NCBI RefSeq assembly: GCF_008974325.1
Contig: NZ_BKCG01000008.1
Coordinates: 93,636-157,635, forward strand
Source of the DNA: Patiriisocius marinus
GTDB lineage: Bacteria; Bacteroidota; Bacteroidia; Flavobacteriales; Flavobacteriaceae
Direction: 5' to 3'
Length of the DNA: 64,000 nucleotides
Within the stretch, counting starts at the first letter, position 1. Each line of letters opens with the position of its first letter. Below, piece after piece: positions 8,928 through 19,110 of the stretch. Both the position numbers and the translations under genes were made by a program. The notes beneath the pieces were generated by a model. It did not search any database and was not told the DNA's origin. It saw only the letters and a program-made list of their open reading frames with translations.

Positions 8928-9745
8928 TAGTTCCCTAAACTAGATATTATTGTTTCATTATATAAAGGAAATAAAACTATATTGTGATGGTTTGCTTCAG
9001 GCAGTGTGTAAAATGTTAATTGATCTTTAGGAAGTAATTCTGCTAATTTTACACCTGAATTATATGGTACAATTTGGTCTTTTTTTCCATGGTATATAAC
9101 TACTGGCGATTTTACACGCGTTATATAGCTATTACTGTTTAGTCTAATTTTTAAAAACTTATCTAAAAAGGGAATTATTGAAAATTTCTGCTTTGCTATA
9201 TCTAGTAAATTATAAAAAGGTGTTTCTAAAATTAATTTTCTAGGATTATTTTTAGAGGCTACATAAGTGGCAAACCCAGTTCCTATTGACCTTCCATAAA
9301 CTACAATATCTGTCTCTTTATAATTTTTCAATAAGTAATCGTACCATAACTGAGTATCTTCAAGCATTTTCTGTTCATCGATTACACCTGTACTTTTACC
9401 GTACGTTCGATAATCAACTACAAGCACATCATACTCAAATCTTGTGAAATAATTTGCAACCTCTCCCCACCTTGATAAATCTCCTGCATTACCGTGAAAA
9501 TATAAAATAACACCTTTAGGATTAGGTACTGTAAAATGAATACTGTTTAAATTTACGTTATCTTCAGTTGTAAGGTTAACCTCTTCATAAGGCTGGTCAA
9601 ATTCGAAATAATAATCGAAAGGTAATTGTGATGAGGCAAAAACAATACGCTCTTGCTTTGTATAAATATATGAAGTAAACGCAATAAACAATACTGCTAC
9701 AATTAATAGAATAACTCCTCCTGTCATCAATAATTTCTTTTTCAT
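8927..9745 (-). CDS. Membrane-anchored alpha/beta hydrolase (BEM46/ABHD13-like)
   Basis: 272 residues. An N-terminal transmembrane anchor (about 5-27) precedes a serine hydrolase domain. Visible elements are the oxyanion-hole motif YFHGNAGD, DYRTYGKS, the nucleophile elbow GRSIG (G-x-S-x-G), the acid in GKKDQIVPY and the catalytic histidine in EANHHNI. This matches the BEM46/ABHD13-like family of ester hydrolases, whose substrates are mostly unknown. The catalytic domain should face the periplasm. It is monocistronic, with a -7 box at 9781-9788. Confidence 0.88.
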   Translation of the reverse strand: MKKKLLMTGGVILLIVAVLFIAFTSYIYTKQERIVFASSQLPFDYYFEFDQPYEEVNLTTEDNVNLNSIHFTVPNPKGVILYFHGNAGDLSRWGEVANYFTRFEYDVLVVDYRTYGKSTGVIDEQKMLEDTQLWYDYLLKNYKETDIVVYGRSIGTGFATYVASKNNPRKLILETPFYNLLDIAKQKFSIIPFLDKFLKIRLNSNSYITRVKSPVVIYHGKKDQIVPYNSGVKLAELLPKDQLTFYTLPEANHHNIVLFPLYNETIISSLGN

Positions 9746-9780
9746 TTGTACTAATGTTTAATTTGCTAAATAGCTATAGA

Positions 9781-9788
9781 CAAATTTA
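9781..9788 (-). promoter_or_regulatory. -7 box of the alpha/beta hydrolase gene
   Basis: This reads TAAATTTG on the minus strand, 35 bases upstream of the ATG. No clear TTTG lies at -33. Confidence 0.45.
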
Positions 9789-9939
9789 CATCTACTATGT
9801 ATTAATTAAAGTTTCTATGAATTTCATAGCGAAAACAAAAATATTGATGTTTTTGAGACTGTCACTAATAAACGGAAACTAAGTAAGCGAATTTACTTAG
9901 GTTATTCACTATTTAATACTTCTGTGATATTTCAGAATA

Positions 9940-9972
9940 AAAAAAAGAGCCTCGATTTCTCGAGACTCTTTC
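9940..9972 (-). terminator. Terminator after rpsA
   Basis: A 12-bp stem with one mismatch (9944-9955 with 9960-9971) and a 4-base loop is followed, in the minus direction, by a T-run. It lies 24 bases past the rpsA stop. Confidence 0.82.
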
Positions 9973-9995
9973 TATATATAACAAAGTGTAAGGTA

Positions 9996-11909
9996 TTAAA
10001 CTTTACCGTCCATTTTATCTTTTAAAGCTTGAAGTGCTGAGTTAGCATCACCTAAAGTAGGTTTAGACTCATCAGATTGTTGCTTCGCTTTCTTAGCAGC
10101 TTGCTTAACAATTTTAGCTTCTTCTTCTTTGTGAATAGCCATATGAGAAGCTACCACTTTCTTAAATTCTTTATTGAATTCAATAATTTGGAATACTGCT
10201 TCTTCACCTTTCTTCACATCTGTACCATCTTCTTTTTCTAAATGACGCTTTGGCACGAATGCAGAGATATCATCGTTAAAGTTGATTACCGCACCTTTAT
10301 CTACAACCTCATCAATTGTAGCTGTGTGCTTAGTACCTACTGCAAACTCATCCTCGTATTTATCCCAAGGGTTGTCAGTAGTTTGTTTGTGACCTAAGCT
10401 TAATTTACGACCATCAACGTCAAGTTCAAGTACTACTACTTCTAACTTGTCTCCAATGTTTGTAAACTCACTTGGATGCTTAATTTTCTTAGTCCAAGAT
10501 AAATCGCTAATGTAGATAAGACCGTCGATACCTTCTTCAAGTTCAACAAATACACCAAAGTTTGTAAAGTTACGTACAATACCTTCATGCTTAGAACCTA
10601 CAGGGTACTTAGTAGTAATATCTGTCCATGGGTCTGGAGTTAATTGCTTAATACCAAGGCTCATTTTACGCTCTTCGCGATCCATTGTCAAGATTTGAGC
10701 TTCAACAACATCACCAACATTTACGAAATCGTTCGCGCTACGTAAGTGTGTAGACCAAGACATTTCACTAACGTGGATTAATCCTTCTACTCCTTCAGCT
10801 ACTTCGATAAATGCACCGTAATCTGCGATTACAACAACTTTACCATTCACTTTATCTCCTATTTTAAGCTCTTCACCAAGTGCATCCCAAGGGTGTGCGC
10901 TTAATTGTTTAAGACCTAATTGGATACGTGTTTTATCCTCATCAAAATCAAGGATTACAACGTTCAATTTCTGATCAAGCTCAACTATTTCGTTAGGGTG
11001 GTTGATTCTAGACCAAGAAAGATCTGTAATATGAACCAATCCATCAACTCCACCAAGATCAACAAATACTCCGTAAGATGTAATGTTTTTAACAACACCT
11101 TCAAGTACTTGACCTTTTTCAAGCTGCCCAATAATTTCTTTTTTCTGCTCTTCGATATCTGCTTCGATAAGCGCTTTGTGAGATACTACAACGTTTTTAA
11201 ATTCATGGTTGATTTTCACAACTTTGAATTCCATTGTTTTACCAACATATACATCGTAATCTCTAATTGGCTTCACATCGATTTGAGAACCTGGTAAGAA
11301 AGCTTCAATACCAAATACATCTACGATCATACCACCTTTAGTACGACATTTAACAAATCCATTAACGATAGTTGCTTCATCGTGTGCTTTATTAACACGA
11401 TCCCAAGCCATAATGGTTCTTGCCTTACGGTGAGATAAAATTAATTGACCAGTAGCATCCTCACGAACGTCAATCAATACTTCTACTTTATCACCAACTT
11501 TTAAATCTGGGTTGTAACGGAATTCGTTTAATGATACTACACCTTCACTTTTTGCGTTGATGTCAATAATCGCATCACGATCACTGATAAATACCACTTC
11601 ACCTTCTACTACTTCATCATCTAAAGTATCTACAAAGTTTTCAGTTACTAATTTTTCAAACTCTTCTAACTTACCATCATCTACAGGGTCAATTCCTTCT
11701 TCGTAGTTGTGCCAGTTAAAATCAGTTAAAAACTTCTCTGGATCTTTCTCTTTTAAAGAAAGTTCTCTTTTTGGTTTTGCTTCAACAGCTACTGCTGTAT
11801 CAGTGTCTTGAACCTCAACTTCTGGTGTAGAAACCTCTACAGCTGGAGTTCTTTTTCTTGTTTTCTTAGCAGAGTCATTTCCTGCTTCGTTGTTTGCTTT
11901 GTCAGCCAT
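9996..11909 (-). CDS. rpsA: 30S ribosomal protein S1
   Basis: 637 residues with an acidic N-terminal extension of about 90 residues and six consecutive S1 (OB-fold) RNA-binding domains. The most typical are domains 3-5, with GVFVDLGGVDGLVHITDLSW-like cores. S1 binds mRNA leaders at the 30S subunit. The six-domain layout is the normal bacterial one; the acidic extension and the Lys-rich tail (AAKKAKQQ) are outside it. The gene is monocistronic with a canonical promoter about 150 bases upstream, and the long leader is a plausible site for S1 autoregulation. Confidence 0.96.
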   Translation of the reverse strand: MADKANNEAGNDSAKKTRKRTPAVEVSTPEVEVQDTDTAVAVEAKPKRELSLKEKDPEKFLTDFNWHNYEEGIDPVDDGKLEEFEKLVTENFVDTLDDEVVEGEVVFISDRDAIIDINAKSEGVVSLNEFRYNPDLKVGDKVEVLIDVREDATGQLILSHRKARTIMAWDRVNKAHDEATIVNGFVKCRTKGGMIVDVFGIEAFLPGSQIDVKPIRDYDVYVGKTMEFKVVKINHEFKNVVVSHKALIEADIEEQKKEIIGQLEKGQVLEGVVKNITSYGVFVDLGGVDGLVHITDLSWSRINHPNEIVELDQKLNVVILDFDEDKTRIQLGLKQLSAHPWDALGEELKIGDKVNGKVVVIADYGAFIEVAEGVEGLIHVSEMSWSTHLRSANDFVNVGDVVEAQILTMDREERKMSLGIKQLTPDPWTDITTKYPVGSKHEGIVRNFTNFGVFVELEEGIDGLIYISDLSWTKKIKHPSEFTNIGDKLEVVVLELDVDGRKLSLGHKQTTDNPWDKYEDEFAVGTKHTATIDEVVDKGAVINFNDDISAFVPKRHLEKEDGTDVKKGEEAVFQIIEFNKEFKKVVASHMAIHKEEEAKIVKQAAKKAKQQSDESKPTLGDANSALQALKDKMDGKV

Positions 11910-12062
11910 TTGTTTTAATTAGAAAATCTTTTCTGAAATAGTCTAGATTTCCATTTTGTATTCTGAAGTTTTTAACTAGTCTAAACACTTAGACCTCAGA
12001 AGGGTTATATTAGATTTAAATAAAAATACCCACTCACTAGTTTAAATCGTTAAATGGGGCTG

Positions 12063-12094
12063 CAAAAATAATCTTTTCTTTGCTAAAAGCAAAA
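12063..12094 (-). promoter_or_regulatory. Canonical Bacteroidota promoter of rpsA
   Basis: Read on the minus strand, TTTTG (12090-12094), a 19-base spacer and TATTTTTG (12063-12070) match the -33/-7 consensus exactly. Transcription would begin near 12056, leaving a leader of roughly 147 bases before the ATG at 11909. Confidence 0.78.
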
Positions 12095-12105
12095 CATAGA
12101 ACAAT

Positions 12106-12137
12106 AAAAAAGAGACCGTATAAACAGTCCCTTTTTT
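12106..12137 (-). terminator. Terminator after the first paralogous lipoprotein gene
   Basis: An 11-bp stem with one mismatch (12106-12116 with 12127-12137) has a T-run on the minus strand, 22 bases past the stop at 12160. It partly abuts the rpsA promoter. Confidence 0.78.
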
Positions 12138-12159
12138 ATATTAAATATTTAAATCTGTA

Positions 12160-13047
12160 CTAATCTATTAGTATTTGCCCTATTCGTGTTATACCACTTG
12201 TTTCATGTGTCCAAGAAAAAGTTCCTCCAGAAACAGAGCTACAGGATGAATTCATATATTCAATACCAAAAATTAAATTAGATTGCCCTAAATCCCAATT
12301 CACTGTACCATTAAAATTACTTTGTTGATTAAATGCTAAAACACCTTCATCAGCTAAACCCAATAAATTTACAATAGGAATCCAGGGAGTTGCTAAGCAA
12401 CTAGATGATCCTTGCTCCATAGCTGTATCTGTAAACATAGTATTACCAAAAGTTACCATAACAACAGATATAGTAGTTCCGCTTAAATTATTAGGATTTA
12501 AATCTCCATTAGCTAAAATATTCCAAGTACCTGAAAATCCTGGATTGGTTGTATCGCTAAAAGTACCTGTATAAGATATAGCAACTTTATTACTTCGACT
12601 TTTTATAATATACGCATGATAATTTTCTTGAAATAATTGTAGATCATTAATCTCAAACTCATTAGTATCCCCTTCAACAACTGTAAAACTTGAATTCGCT
12701 CCACTAAAAGTATAACGATTTTGTTTCGTCGCTTTAACATTTTGAACTCCCGTAAAAGTTTCAGTAGTCCCGTTAATTAATTCAATTGTAGCCGTATAAG
12801 CAGTATTATTACCTAAATTAACCCAAATTTTCCCTCTTAATTGAGATGTTTTAGACGCAACTACACCGTGGTAAATACCTTGGCTTGTAGAATCGAATAA
12901 TTGATTAGGCGTTTGCTCTTTTGCAGATATACCTATTTGAGTTGTTAAATCTACAGTGTTCTCATTAACTTCTAAATTTTCGGTTTGACAACCTGCTAGC
13001 AACATACTTCCAAGAATCACTAGGAGTAGTGTATTTTTAAATTTCAT
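12160..13047 (-). CDS. Lipoprotein of unknown function, paralogue of the gene at 13732-14685
   Basis: 295 residues with a lipobox LLAGC (Cys20). It aligns along its length with the protein at 13732-14685. Shared stretches include QLFDSTSQGIYHGVVAS, RGKIWVNLGNNT, the AISYTGTF..F.GTWN core, VMVTFGNT and QQSNFNG.VDWDLG. The pattern suggests an all-beta, calycin-like fold, but I recognise no named domain. It probably sits on the outer membrane. The two copies are separated by a META-domain lipoprotein on the opposite strand. Confidence 0.82.
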   Translation of the reverse strand: MKFKNTLLLVILGSMLLAGCQTENLEVNENTVDLTTQIGISAKEQTPNQLFDSTSQGIYHGVVASKTSQLRGKIWVNLGNNTAYTATIELINGTTETFTGVQNVKATKQNRYTFSGANSSFTVVEGDTNEFEINDLQLFQENYHAYIIKSRSNKVAISYTGTFSDTTNPGFSGTWNILANGDLNPNNLSGTTISVVMVTFGNTMFTDTAMEQGSSSCLATPWIPIVNLLGLADEGVLAFNQQSNFNGTVNWDLGQSNLIFGIEYMNSSCSSVSGGTFSWTHETSGITRIGQILID

Positions 13048-13162
13048 AAATTTGGTTCTTTTGATAGGTGTTAAACGCTATCATTGTTAGTTGAAAAAAT
13101 TATTGTTAAAAGTAGATAAAACACAATAAAACTGTTAGCTATATCTAATTATAATTAAAAAC

Positions 13163-13170
13163 TATATTTG
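13163..13170 (+). promoter_or_regulatory. -7 box of the META-domain gene
   Basis: TATATTTG is an exact match to TAnnTTTG, 20 bases before the ATG at 13191. The -33 element is not clear. Confidence 0.5.
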
Positions 13171-13190
13171 TTGAATACTAATTACAAACG

Positions 13191-13646
13191 ATGGAGAAAC
13201 TATTAATCCTTATTTTTAGCATAACAGTTATGTCTTGTAGCACTACAAAAACAAACAATACTTCTAAAAAAAACACAGAAGAGGTTATATTAAATAGCAA
13301 TAGACTGCACGATATCTGGGTAGTGAAAGAACTATTTAGAGAAAAACTACAAAACATTTCAGATGAGACACGAAAACAGATAACGCTAGAAATTTTCACA
13401 AATGACATGAAAATATTAGGTAATGATGGCTGTAATAATTTTTTTGGAAAAATAATTAAGGTAGATGCTTCTAAAATATCCTTTACATCAATAGGAAGCA
13501 CCAAAAAAATGTGCCCACATATGGAAACATCTAACAATTTCTATAAAGCAATGAATGACATTACTAACTATCGATTAGAAAAAACGTACTTATACCTTTT
13601 AGACGCAAACAATAATGAACTATTAAAACTATTAAAAGTAGATTAA
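13191..13646 (+). CDS. META-domain lipoprotein (HslJ-like)
   Basis: 151 residues with a lipobox ending at VMSC. The META domain fills residues 40-150: DIWVVKELF, the signature LGNDGCNNFFGK (about 78-90) and the conserved KMCPHME segment. In E. coli the family member HslJ is a heat-inducible outer-membrane lipoprotein linked to novobiocin resistance, but biochemical roles are unclear. It is transcribed against two paralogous lipoprotein genes on either side. Confidence 0.85.
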   Translation: MEKLLILIFSITVMSCSTTKTNNTSKKNTEEVILNSNRLHDIWVVKELFREKLQNISDETRKQITLEIFTNDMKILGNDGCNNFFGKIIKVDASKISFTSIGSTKKMCPHMETSNNFYKAMNDITNYRLEKTYLYLLDANNNELLKLLKVD

Positions 13647-13673
13647 CTCTAATAAGATACTTTTAAGGCAAAA

Positions 13674-13711
13674 AAAAGGGCTAAACAATACATTTATTGC
13701 TTAGCCCTTTT
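13674..13711. terminator. Bidirectional terminator between the META gene and the second lipoprotein gene
   Basis: An 11-bp perfect stem (13674-13684 with 13701-13711) with a 16-base loop is flanked by A-run and T-run. Confidence 0.82.
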
Positions 13712-13731
13712 GTAATCAAAATTACTAATAT

Positions 13732-14685
13732 TTAAGGAACAACGTCAACATATATTTCACCTTGTCTTACTGTTGCATCAGCTGCAGCGGTCCATGTAAA
13801 ACTACCACTACTTTCTAAAAGACAACCTAAACCAACCGATTTCCCTAACAAACCTGGAACTTGCGGATTGATATAAGTTGGAGAACCTATGTACCATGAA
13901 TCACTATATCCTAAATCCCAATCAACAACACCATTAAAATTACTTTGTTGCTTAAAAGCCATAACACCTTCATTTGGATTTCCACCAAAATCTACGATAG
14001 GTATCCAAGCGCTATTGTTCCAACAATTAAAATTTCCAGCTTCCGATTCCATTACTGAATCTACGAAAGTCGTATTACCAAAAGTTACCATCACTTGAGA
14101 GATAGTAGCTCCATTATAACCGTTAGGACTATCTATGCCATTTGACAGCACATTCCAAGTTCCAGCGAAAGCAGTATTACCTGTTTCATTAAAAGTACCG
14201 GTATAGCTTATAGCCATTCTAGTACTTGTACTTTTAATTGCAAAAACAGCATAATCTGAACTATCTAAAAATTCAACTGCATATATTTCTGGATTATATA
14301 CACTATTTGCTTTAACTATAAAGCTTCCTTTCTTTCCTTTAAAAACATAATTAGAATCTCCGCCTCTTGTACTGTTTTCAACACCTACAAAACTTGCTTT
14401 TATACCATCTTGCATTTCTACAACAGCAGTAAACTTCGTATTATTACCTAAGTTAATCCATATTTTCCCTCTAGATTGAGAGTTTTGAGATGCAATAACA
14501 CCATGGTAGATCCCTTTTTTTGTTGAGTCAAATAAAGGATTGGGTAGTTGCTCTTTTGCATTTAAAGCTACTTGAGATGTAAGAGAAGCTACTTCGGTTT
14601 CTAACACTACAGATTCTTGTTGACAACTAGTAACAATCATACATCCTAATGTCACCAAAAGTATTGGCATTTTAAATTTCATCAT
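13732..14685 (-). CDS. Lipoprotein of unknown function, paralogue of the gene at 12160-13047
   Basis: 317 residues with lipobox IVTSC (Cys21). It is about 22 residues longer than its paralogue, mainly through an insertion near the C-terminus (around SPTYINPQVPGLLGKSVGLG). Both share the QLPNPLFDSTKKGIYHG block and the AISYTGTFNETGNTAFAGTWN core, which points to a beta-rich fold. No known family is recognised. The start could be either of the first two Met codons. Confidence 0.82.
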   Translation of the reverse strand: MMKFKMPILLVTLGCMIVTSCQQESVVLETEVASLTSQVALNAKEQLPNPLFDSTKKGIYHGVIASQNSQSRGKIWINLGNNTKFTAVVEMQDGIKASFVGVENSTRGGDSNYVFKGKKGSFIVKANSVYNPEIYAVEFLDSSDYAVFAIKSTSTRMAISYTGTFNETGNTAFAGTWNVLSNGIDSPNGYNGATISQVMVTFGNTTFVDSVMESEAGNFNCWNNSAWIPIVDFGGNPNEGVMAFKQQSNFNGVVDWDLGYSDSWYIGSPTYINPQVPGLLGKSVGLGCLLESSGSFTWTAAADATVRQGEIYVDVVP

Positions 14686-14825
14686 TTTAAGGTTTGATTA
14701 GTTATAATGTGCAAGAATATAGATAAAAGGTATGAAAACCTATTTTAAATCTATCTAATTTTAACCTAAATAATTAAAAATGAATAAAATAACCCGATGT
14801 AAAAACTACGTAATAACTAGCAAAA

Positions 14826-15521
14826 CTAAATGCGACCTGCTATCCTATCTTTAGCTAATTGTAAAATTATGTGAAATTGGTCTTCAAGGTTCATTTCACT
14901 ATTATCAATTTCAATAGCATCTTTAGCCTTGATTAGTGGGGAGTCTTTTCTAGTTGAATCAATTCGATCTCTATCCACTACATTTTTAAGTACATCTTCA
15001 AAGACAACTTTATCACCACGACCAAGTAATTCTTTGTACCTACGTTCAGCTCTTGTTTGAGCAGATGCATCTAGGAAAATTTTAAGCTCTGCATTGGGAA
15101 AGACAACAGTACCTATATCACGGCCGTCCATCACCACTCCTTTAGCATCACCCATTTCTTGTTGTTGAGTAACTAGTTTTTTACGTACCTCACTAACTGT
15201 TGCAACAGGGCTTACAAAACTAGACACTTCTAAGGTTCTAATTTGCTTCTCCACATTTTCGCCGTTTAAATAAACTTCGGAAATAGTCGTTTCTGGATTT
15301 TTCTTGAAGCTTATAATCACTTGGTCTAATGAATCTATGAGTGCTTGTTGATTAAAGGATGTTTCGGATATAAAATTATTGCGCATTGCAAATAAGGTTA
15401 TAGCACGATACATTGCGCCAGTATCTACATAAATGTAGTCTAACCAATCTGCAAGTTGTTTTGCAATGGTACTTTTTCCTGTTGATGAAAAGCCGTCAAT
15501 GGCAATAGTAATTTTAGGCAT
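14826..15521 (-). CDS. cmk: (d)CMP kinase
   Basis: Cytidylate kinase phosphorylates CMP and dCMP with ATP. 231 residues, normal size. It has the P-loop GFSSTGKST (10-18), DTGAMYRA, VVMDGRDIGTVVFPNAELK (DGRDIG is diagnostic) and the RYKELLGRG/DRxDSTRKDSPL lid region. Its ATG shares one base with the TAA of porQ (TAATG), so the two are probably translated as one unit. Confidence 0.95.
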   Translation of the reverse strand: MPKITIAIDGFSSTGKSTIAKQLADWLDYIYVDTGAMYRAITLFAMRNNFISETSFNQQALIDSLDQVIISFKKNPETTISEVYLNGENVEKQIRTLEVSSFVSPVATVSEVRKKLVTQQQEMGDAKGVVMDGRDIGTVVFPNAELKIFLDASAQTRAERRYKELLGRGDKVVFEDVLKNVVDRDRIDSTRKDSPLIKAKDAIEIDNSEMNLEDQFHIILQLAKDRIAGRI

Positions 15522-16540
15522 TATTGTAAGTCAATGTTTAAACCAAAGAAACTTGTTGATGCAGCCGAGTTGTATTTAGAATACGCATAGCTTAATCGCA
15601 ATTTATTCAATTTAATTCCAAATCCGGCACTAATTCCTGCAAAAGCTCTACGTTCTTCAATGCGTAGTTCTTCTCCTCTTCTAAAATTGTATCCTAGTCT
15701 AATATTAAAACCGCTTTCTGGGAATAATTCAATCCCTACAATTATGTGTCTAATTGCGTGATCAAAGAAATTTACATTTTCTGCTGTAACATTTCCTTCT
15801 AAATCTGTGGTTTCGCGATCTGGATTTGAAAAGGCTACATTCCATCGTTGCATATTCTCTAAAGTAAAATGCCAACGTAATGGAATTCGTTCTAAAATTT
15901 GGGAAGCCCCAAAAATTAACTCGAAAGGGAGTTGTTCTATTTCAACATCATAAGGAGTAATTTGTGTTCCAATATTACGTGCAACTCCTGTTATTTGTAA
16001 ATCCCAATCTTCATAAACATACATCAATCCTAAATCCACAGCTACTCCAAAAGAGCTATATTGTTCTAATTTTGATGAAATAAGCTTAACATTTGCTCCA
16101 TAATGAAAATTTGTAAATGGTATATTACGTGCGTGTCCAACTGAAACCGCTACTTCTCCTCCACTAAAATCACTAGTAGGATTCCCTTGTTCATCATACC
16201 CTTCAAAATTTCCGTAATTTATATAGGTAACACCTGCATTGATTACTTGTGTTCGTCTGTCCCATAAATATGCATATGCTACGGTTCCATAGTTAACATC
16301 ACCTAAATAGTTGTTATAATTAACTGAAAGTTGGTTATCCATTTCTGGATTTATAGCAGCAGGATTAAACAATCCTTGAATGGGATCGTAATCGTAATTA
16401 GTTACCGTTTTACCTCCTAATGCAGCTTGACGCGGGTTATTTACCAAATTTAGAAACTGGTATGTTGACCTTCCCCCTATTTGCGAATACGCAGATACGG
16501 TAAAAAGAATACATAAAAAAAATAAAACCTTATGGGTCAT
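15521..16540 (-). CDS. porQ: Type IX secretion system protein PorQ
   Basis: Outer-membrane beta-barrel protein of the PorV/PorQ group that works with PorU and PorZ in the T9SS cell-surface attachment complex. 339 residues when the internal ATG at 16538-16540 is used, which gives a proper signal peptide (MTHKVLFFLCILFTVSAYSQ). The ORF open upstream adds 14 residues that spoil that signal. The N-terminal GGRSTYQFLNLVNNPRQAALGG block is typical of the family. The porQ-cmk order also occurs in other Bacteroidota. The T9SS sorting-domain proteins at 43731 and 54729 are the kind of cargo this apparatus serves. Confidence 0.88.
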   Translation of the reverse strand: MTHKVLFFLCILFTVSAYSQIGGRSTYQFLNLVNNPRQAALGGKTVTNYDYDPIQGLFNPAAINPEMDNQLSVNYNNYLGDVNYGTVAYAYLWDRRTQVINAGVTYINYGNFEGYDEQGNPTSDFSGGEVAVSVGHARNIPFTNFHYGANVKLISSKLEQYSSFGVAVDLGLMYVYEDWDLQITGVARNIGTQITPYDVEIEQLPFELIFGASQILERIPLRWHFTLENMQRWNVAFSNPDRETTDLEGNVTAENVNFFDHAIRHIIVGIELFPESGFNIRLGYNFRRGEELRIEERRAFAGISAGFGIKLNKLRLSYAYSKYNSAASTSFFGLNIDLQ

Positions 16541-16656
16541 AGATATGCTGCGCAGGGTAACTTTCAATGATAACGAATGCAATATTAATTTATTTTCAGC
16601 AAGGACAAAAAGAGTTTACAACTTTCTGTCCTCACATCAAATAGTTTAATAAAAAG

Positions 16657-19110
16657 CTAGTCTAACTTTTTAGCATTCTTTACTTTCTCTTTAGTAAGAG
16701 CTAGGTCGAGAACATCACTCATATCTTTCACATAGTGAAATTTTAATCCTTTTAAATATTCAGGATTAATTTCTTCTATGTCTCTTCTATTTTCTTCGCA
16801 AAGTAAAATTTCTTTAATACGTGCGCGTTTGGCAGCTAGAATTTTTTCTTTAATTCCACCTACTGGAAGTACTTTACCTCTAAGTGTAATTTCACCAGTC
16901 ATTGCAATGCTCTTTTTAACTTTACGCTGAGTAAATAATGACACTAATGAAGTTAACATAGTTATACCTGCACTAGGTCCATCTTTTGGAGTTGCTCCTT
17001 CTGGAACGTGAATATGGACATTGTATTTATTGAATATTTCAGGATTAAGCCCTAAAAGTTCTGCATTAGCTTTAATATATTCCATTGCTAAGGTTGCACT
17101 CTCTTTCATAACTTTACCAAGATTCCCAGTCATATTTAAAGAACCTTTACCTTTACTTAAAGTTGATTCTATAAACAGTATATCTCCACCTACACGGGTC
17201 CAAGCTAAGCCTGTTACTACACCTGCTACATCATTATTCTCATATTTGTTACGCTCCATACGTGGCGCTTTCAATACCTCAATAATGGTATCATTTGTAA
17301 TTTTTTTATCGTAAGGTTCCTCCATTGCAATTTTCATTGCAGCATAACGAACCATTTTAGCTATTTGCTTTTCTAATCCACGAACACCACTCTCACGAGT
17401 GTATCCTTCAACAATTTTTTCTAATTGTGGCTTTGCTATTGTTAGGTCTTTTTTAGAAAGCCCGTGCTCTTTTAATTGCTTAGGCAATAAATGTTGTTTC
17501 GCAATTTCAACTTTTTCTTCAATAGTATATCCCGTTACATTAATAATCTCCATACGGTCACGTAATGCTGGCTGTATAGTACTTAAACTATTAGAAGTAG
17601 CAATAAACATAACTTTAGAAAGGTCGTATCCTAATTCTAAAAAGTTGTCATAGAATGCACTGTTTTGCTCAGGATCTAACACCTCTAACATTGCTGAAGA
17701 AGGATCGCCTTGACTCCCAACCGAAAGCTTATCAATTTCGTCTAAAACAAATACGGGATTACTTGTCCCTGCTTTCTTTAAACTTTTTATGATACGTCCA
17801 GGCATTGCACCAATATAGGTTTTACGATGCCCACGTATTTCTGCTTCATCCCTTAAACCTCCTAATGAAATTCTAATATATTCTCGACCTAAAGCTTCTG
17901 CAACAGATTTCCCTAAGGATGTTTTACCAACTCCCGGAGGTCCGTACAAACAGAGTATTGGCGATTTCATATCATTACGTAGCTTTAACACTGCGAGGTA
18001 TTCAATAATACGTTGCTTTACATCTTCTAAACCAAAATGATCTCTATCTAATATTTTTTTAGCTCTTTTTAAATCAAACTTATCTTTTGAAAACTCGTTC
18101 CAAGGTAAGTCTAGCATTAAATCAAGATAGTTTTTCTGTATACTGAACTCAGCTACTTGCGGGTTCATTCGCTGCATTTTAGCTAATTCTTTATCAAAAT
18201 GCTTTTGTATACTTTCATCCCACTTTTTAGCTTTACCTCTTGTACGCATTTCTTCAATTTCAGCTTCACTAGAGTTTCCCCCTAGTTCTTCTTGAATTGT
18301 TTTCATTTGTTGGTGCAGAAAATAATCACGTTGCTGCTTATTGATATCATTGTGTACTTTAGACTGAATATCCTTTTTAAGCGAAAGCTTTTGGATTTCA
18401 ATTTCCATAAAACGCAATGTTTCTAAAGCACGATCCTTTAAATCATTTATTTGAAGTAATTTCTGTTTCTCTTCAACTGTAATATTCAAATTTGAAGAAA
18501 CAAAGTTTACTAAAAACGAAGGGCTCTCAATATTCTTAATCGCAAATGATGCTTCACTAGGGATATTGGGACTGTCCTTTATTATTGCTAAAGACTTTTC
18601 TTTTATACTATCTACTATAGCCTGAAACTCTTTATTGTCAATTGCGGGACGAGCTTCAGCAACAGCTCTAACAGTTGCAGTTAAGTAAGGTTCTGTTGTA
18701 ATTACTTCAGCAACACTAAAACGTTTTTTACCTTGAATAATAACTGTAACGTTACCATCAGGCATTTTTAAAACCTTTAATATTTTAGCTACTGTACCAA
18801 CAGTATTAATATCATCTATTCCAGGTTCTTCTTCATCTTCTTCTTTTTGAGATACTACCCCAATTATTTTACCTGCTTTATTTGTTTCATTAATAAGCTT
18901 AATTGACTTATCTCTCCCCGCAGTAATAGGGACAACAACTCCTGGAAACAACACTGTGTTTCTTAATGGAAGTATTGGTAAAATTTCAGGAAGCTCTTCA
19001 TTGTTCATTGCTTCTTCATCTTCTGTAGACATCAATGGTATAAACTCGGCATCATCTTGAAATTCCTGTAATGACAAGTTGTCTAATATAGTAAGTTTCG
19101 ATTTTGACAT
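16657..19110 (-). CDS. lon: ATP-dependent protease La
   Basis: 817 residues, full length for LonA. An N-terminal substrate-binding domain ([19 protein letters not shown]) is followed by the AAA+ module with Walker [10 protein letters not shown], Walker [11 protein letters not shown] and the [13 protein letters not shown] segment. The C-terminal protease domain carries the catalytic Ser in GPSAGITM and the catalytic Lys in [22 protein letters not shown]. It degrades misfolded and short-lived regulatory proteins in the cytoplasm. It lies upstream of porQ on the same strand with a 116-base gap. Confidence 0.97.
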   Translation of the reverse strand: MSKSKLTILDNLSLQEFQDDAEFIPLMSTEDEEAMNNEELPEILPILPLRNTVLFPGVVVPITAGRDKSIKLINETNKAGKIIGVVSQKEEDEEEPGIDDINTVGTVAKILKVLKMPDGNVTVIIQGKKRFSVAEVITTEPYLTATVRAVAEARPAIDNKEFQAIVDSIKEKSLAIIKDSPNIPSEASFAIKNIESPSFLVNFVSSNLNITVEEKQKLLQINDLKDRALETLRFMEIEIQKLSLKKDIQSKVHNDINKQQRDYFLHQQMKTIQEELGGNSSEAEIEEMRTRGKAKKWDESIQKHFDKELAKMQRMNPQVAEFSIQKNYLDLMLDLPWNEFSKDKFDLKRAKKILDRDHFGLEDVKQRIIEYLAVLKLRNDMKSPILCLYGPPGVGKTSLGKSVAEALGREYIRISLGGLRDEAEIRGHRKTYIGAMPGRIIKSLKKAGTSNPVFVLDEIDKLSVGSQGDPSSAMLEVLDPEQNSAFYDNFLELGYDLSKVMFIATSNSLSTIQPALRDRMEIINVTGYTIEEKVEIAKQHLLPKQLKEHGLSKKDLTIAKPQLEKIVEGYTRESGVRGLEKQIAKMVRYAAMKIAMEEPYDKKITNDTIIEVLKAPRMERNKYENNDVAGVVTGLAWTRVGGDILFIESTLSKGKGSLNMTGNLGKVMKESATLAMEYIKANAELLGLNPEIFNKYNVHIHVPEGATPKDGPSAGITMLTSLVSLFTQRKVKKSIAMTGEITLRGKVLPVGGIKEKILAAKRARIKEILLCEENRRDIEEINPEYLKGLKFHYVKDMSDVLDLALTKEKVKNAKKLD

